DNA of 9,001 nucleotides from Bacillota bacterium (GTDB lineage: Bacteria; Bacillota; Clostridia; Christensenellales; Aristaeellaceae). A model generated the notes under the pieces. That model was given only the letters and a program-made list of their open reading frames with translations, made no database searches and was not told where the DNA came from. Both the position numbers and the translations under genes were made by a program. Positions 7,070 through 9,001 of the stretch are shown here, piece by piece (position 1 is the first letter of the stretch; each line of letters opens with the position of its first letter). The stretch is from NCBI GenBank assembly GCA_023458835.1, contig JAEWWY010000574.1, positions 1 through 9,001 of the forward strand. The letters are read 5' to 3'.

Positions 7070-8426
7070 TATGGACAATATGTTTGAACTTTCCGCTGTC
7101 GGGGTGCTGTCTCGGTTCCTCTTCTGACAAAGCGATAGATACGTCTGTGACGCCATGCAGCGACAATAACGCCTTCAGCGCATCGCTGGCTCTTTCAAAT
7201 GCCGCCTGTTTCTCAACGCCTTCAGCCGGCACCAGCCTCAATTCGGCCCGGTTTTCTTTGCGCACAGTCAACTGGAAACGCATGATCCCGTGCACTTCCT
7301 TCAGCGCCGCGTAGATGGCCAGCGGTGCGATTTTGATCTCCTTACCATTTTCCCAAAAGCTTGCCACATCATCAGTCCGGCCTTCCAGGGTAAGCCAGGG
7401 TGACGTGTTGCCGCAGGGGCATGCTTCATGGTGCATGACCACCCGGTCTGTAACCTCATAGCGGATAAAGGGCTGCGCGTAATTGAACAGGTTCGTCAGC
7501 AATATTTTGTCCGACTGCACGCCATCCGCCACAGGCCGGTTCTCCCTGTCCACCGGCTCCACCAGGATCCAGTCCTCGTTGACATGAAAGTGATGTTCCG
7601 TGCATTCATGTGCCACGCAGCCGCCCTCGGTGCAGGAGTAGGAGGTTTGTACATAGCAGCCGAAGGCTTCTAAAAGGCGGCTGCGAACAACCTCCGAAAG
7701 GTATTCCCCGCCCGGCATGATGATGACGGGATGGATGTTCAGCCGCCCCTTTTTTTGCTCATCAACCAGAAGCTCCAGAACGGTGGGGTAGCCGCCCAGC
7801 ATGGCCGGCTGGAAAGCGTTCAATTCCCGCACGATTTCGGGGATGGGCCTTAATGCGCTGGTCACTGCCAACTGCCGCTTTTTCCAGGGCATGGCCAGCA
7901 GCCTGGCCCGGACAGAGCTGTTTCCCAGGTAAAAACCGCCGGTGGCAAACACGCCGATGGATTTTCCGCCCCGCAGCACGAACGATTTTACATCCTGCTT
8001 TCTCGCAAAGGAACGCCTGGCATTGATAGCGCCGAACATATGATGGGTGGTTTTGTCGCACAGCGCTACCAGCGGGTTTCCGGTGGAGCCGCTGGTGGTG
8101 AATATCAGATACCGGCCTTGGAATTTCCGGCCGATGTTATCAGGGTCGCGCATGAAGTCCTGAATATCTCTGAGCTTTACAGCGGGGTCGGTGATCCAGT
8201 CATCAAAGCGGGCCATCAAGTCCAGCTTATTGGACGGGGGCAGGTCGCCAAGCGAAAAATGATCGTCTATGTTTTGATACAGCCTTTTGTAATACGGGCT
8301 GTTTGCCTTTGCATGGCGCACCAGCTCGCGGAGCCTTGCGTCCCTTGTTCTTGCCTTATCCTGTTCGTTCATTTTCTCATATTGCCTGCAAAGCATCATC
8401 CCTTGAAGCATTCCGATTTTTTTCAT
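7059..8426 (-). CDS. PaaK-like adenylate-forming ligase (phenylacetate-CoA ligase family)
   Basis: A 455-residue cytoplasmic enzyme of the phenylacetate-CoA ligase/coenzyme F390 synthetase branch of the adenylate-forming superfamily, at the usual length. The phosphate-binding loop TTSGSTGNP is at 110-118. The adenine-site motif YSCTEGG is at 263-269, where most members have YG-T-E-G. The ribose-binding Asp is in IRYEVTDR at 321-328, and the hinge is near GRTDD at 349-353. The C-terminus SGKFKHI (444-450) resembles the segment carrying the catalytic Lys. Cys270, His273, Cys275, Cys336 and Cys338 form a Cys/His cluster that may bind zinc. Such enzymes activate an aryl or other carboxylic acid with ATP and usually pass it to CoA. 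No aromatic degradation genes are nearby, so the acid is unknown. The start ATG overlaps the stop of the upstream TetR gene (ATGA), with AGGGAGAAGG at 8440-8431 as ribosome binding site. Confidence 0.88.
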   Translation of the reverse strand: MKKIGMLQGMMLCRQYEKMNEQDKARTRDARLRELVRHAKANSPYYKRLYQNIDDHFSLGDLPPSNKLDLMARFDDWITDPAVKLRDIQDFMRDPDNIGRKFQGRYLIFTTSGSTGNPLVALCDKTTHHMFGAINARRSFARKQDVKSFVLRGGKSIGVFATGGFYLGNSSVRARLLAMPWKKRQLAVTSALRPIPEIVRELNAFQPAMLGGYPTVLELLVDEQKKGRLNIHPVIIMPGGEYLSEVVRSRLLEAFGCYVQTSYSCTEGGCVAHECTEHHFHVNEDWILVEPVDRENRPVADGVQSDKILLTNLFNYAQPFIRYEVTDRVVMHHEACPCGNTSPWLTLEGRTDDVASFWENGKEIKIAPLAIYAALKEVHGIMRFQLTVRKENRAELRLVPAEGVEKQAAFERASDALKALLSLHGVTDVSIALSEEEPRQHPDSGKFKHIVHIME

Positions 8427-9001
8427 ATGCCCTTCTCCCTTGCTACGCCGTACAGCATCAGGTCGATATGGGCCTTGAGCTCCGCCTTGATGGCTTCCGC
8501 CGCTGCAAAAAAGGCATTGGGCCTTTCCTGGTATATTTCCAGATACCGGTTGATCAAAGCGTTGATGTAGATGGACAGGCCTACGCTGACCTTTTCCTTT
8601 TCCGCGGGATTCTTCAAAGGGAGAACCGAAATCGCCCTGTTCAGGACCGCGCTGGAAGTGGCTTTTGTCAGCACCATGAACTTTAGAAGCACGGCCTTTT
8701 TACTTTCGCTGATCTCTGCGCTGGTTTCCCGCGCAGCCATATTGACCATGCGTGTTTCGTTGGGAAACCTTAGGCAGAGGTTGATCTTCGCATCCATCAT
8801 GGAAAAAAGGATATCGTAAAAACCATCCGTATGCGATGCCGGCATACCGCCGGAGGTAATGGCCGACAGCGCCTGTTCCAGGCAGTAGAGATAGAATTCG
8901 CGCTTGCTGCCGAAATAGTGGAACAGCAGTCCTTTGGAAATGCCGCTGGCCTTTGTGATCGTATCCGTACCCGCATCGGTATAGGACTTCCTGGAAAATT
9001 C
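8423..9001 (-). CDS. TetR-family transcriptional regulator (N-terminus cut by window edge)
   Basis: The frame is open from the right edge to a TGA at 8425-8423, giving 192 visible residues. No start codon is inside the window; probably only 10-20 residues are missing. The visible start holds the DNA-binding domain: EFSRKSYTDAGTDTITKASG followed by ISKGLLFHYFGSKREFYLY. The ISKGLLFHYF-S-K element is the recognition helix and following helix typical of TetR proteins. The remaining ~150 residues are the helical ligand-binding and dimerisation domain, which has no recognisable ligand signature. The gene overlaps the PaaK-like ligase by four bases (ATGA), so the pair is translationally coupled and probably autoregulated. 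An acyl-CoA or carboxylic acid handled by the ligase is a reasonable guess for the inducer, but this is inference. The promoter lies outside the window. Confidence 0.92.
   Translation of the reverse strand, partial: EFSRKSYTDAGTDTITKASGISKGLLFHYFGSKREFYLYCLEQALSAITSGGMPASHTDGFYDILFSMMDAKINLCLRFPNETRMVNMAARETSAEISESKKAVLLKFMVLTKATSSAVLNRAISVLPLKNPAEKEKVSVGLSIYINALINRYLEIYQERPNAFFAAAEAIKAELKAHIDLMLYGVAREKGI

Noticed and set aside
7063..7075. A small perfect inverted repeat (TCCAT, 3 bases, ATGGA) at the convergent gene junction, considered as a bidirectional terminator.
   Set aside because: The stem is only 5 bases with a 3-base loop and has no T tract on either side, so it is too weak to call a terminator.

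Overview
The window looks like ordinary chromosomal DNA from a moderately GC-rich Firmicute, most likely a gut-type Clostridium relative. This rests on strong purine-rich ribosome binding sites before nearly every gene, use of TTG and GTG starts, tight gene packing, and protein families common in Clostridia. No 16S, tRNA or other lineage marker is present, so the placement is inference. I see no insertion sequence, prophage gene, CRISPR array or RNA gene.

Left end (1-1091, minus strand): a two-gene unit. A class A beta-lactamase-like serine hydrolase without a signal peptide is followed 15 bases later by an isochorismatase/nicotinamidase-type cysteine hydrolase, which runs off the left edge. 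The serine hydrolase carries Thr where the family's catalytic Lys of the Ser-x-x-Lys motif should be.

Centre-left (1092-2793, plus strand): a 146-base divergent intergenic region with a good extended -10 promoter, then a SulP-family anion transporter with a C-terminal STAS domain, closed by a clear intrinsic terminator.

Centre (2794-7069, plus strand): a promoter with good -35 and -10 boxes drives a three-gene operon. The first two genes encode the halves of a heterodimeric ABC exporter and overlap by 8 bases. Their ATPase motifs are complementary: the first half has a degenerate Walker B and switch residue but a good signature, and the second has a good Walker B and switch but a degenerate signature. 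The third gene, 22 bases downstream, encodes a small cytoplasmic protein with the hallmarks of a C39-like papain-fold cysteine peptidase.

Right end (7059-9001, minus strand): a TetR-family regulator, cut at its N-terminus by the window edge, overlaps by ATGA a PaaK-like adenylate-forming ligase. The ligase gene runs convergently into the peptidase-like gene and overlaps it by 11 bases with no terminator between them.

I do not see a clearly undescribed multi-gene system. The points most worth a second look are the Lys-to-Thr change in the beta-lactamase-like protein, the stand-alone C39-like protein in the exporter operon, and the coupling of a TetR regulator to a PaaK-like ligase.
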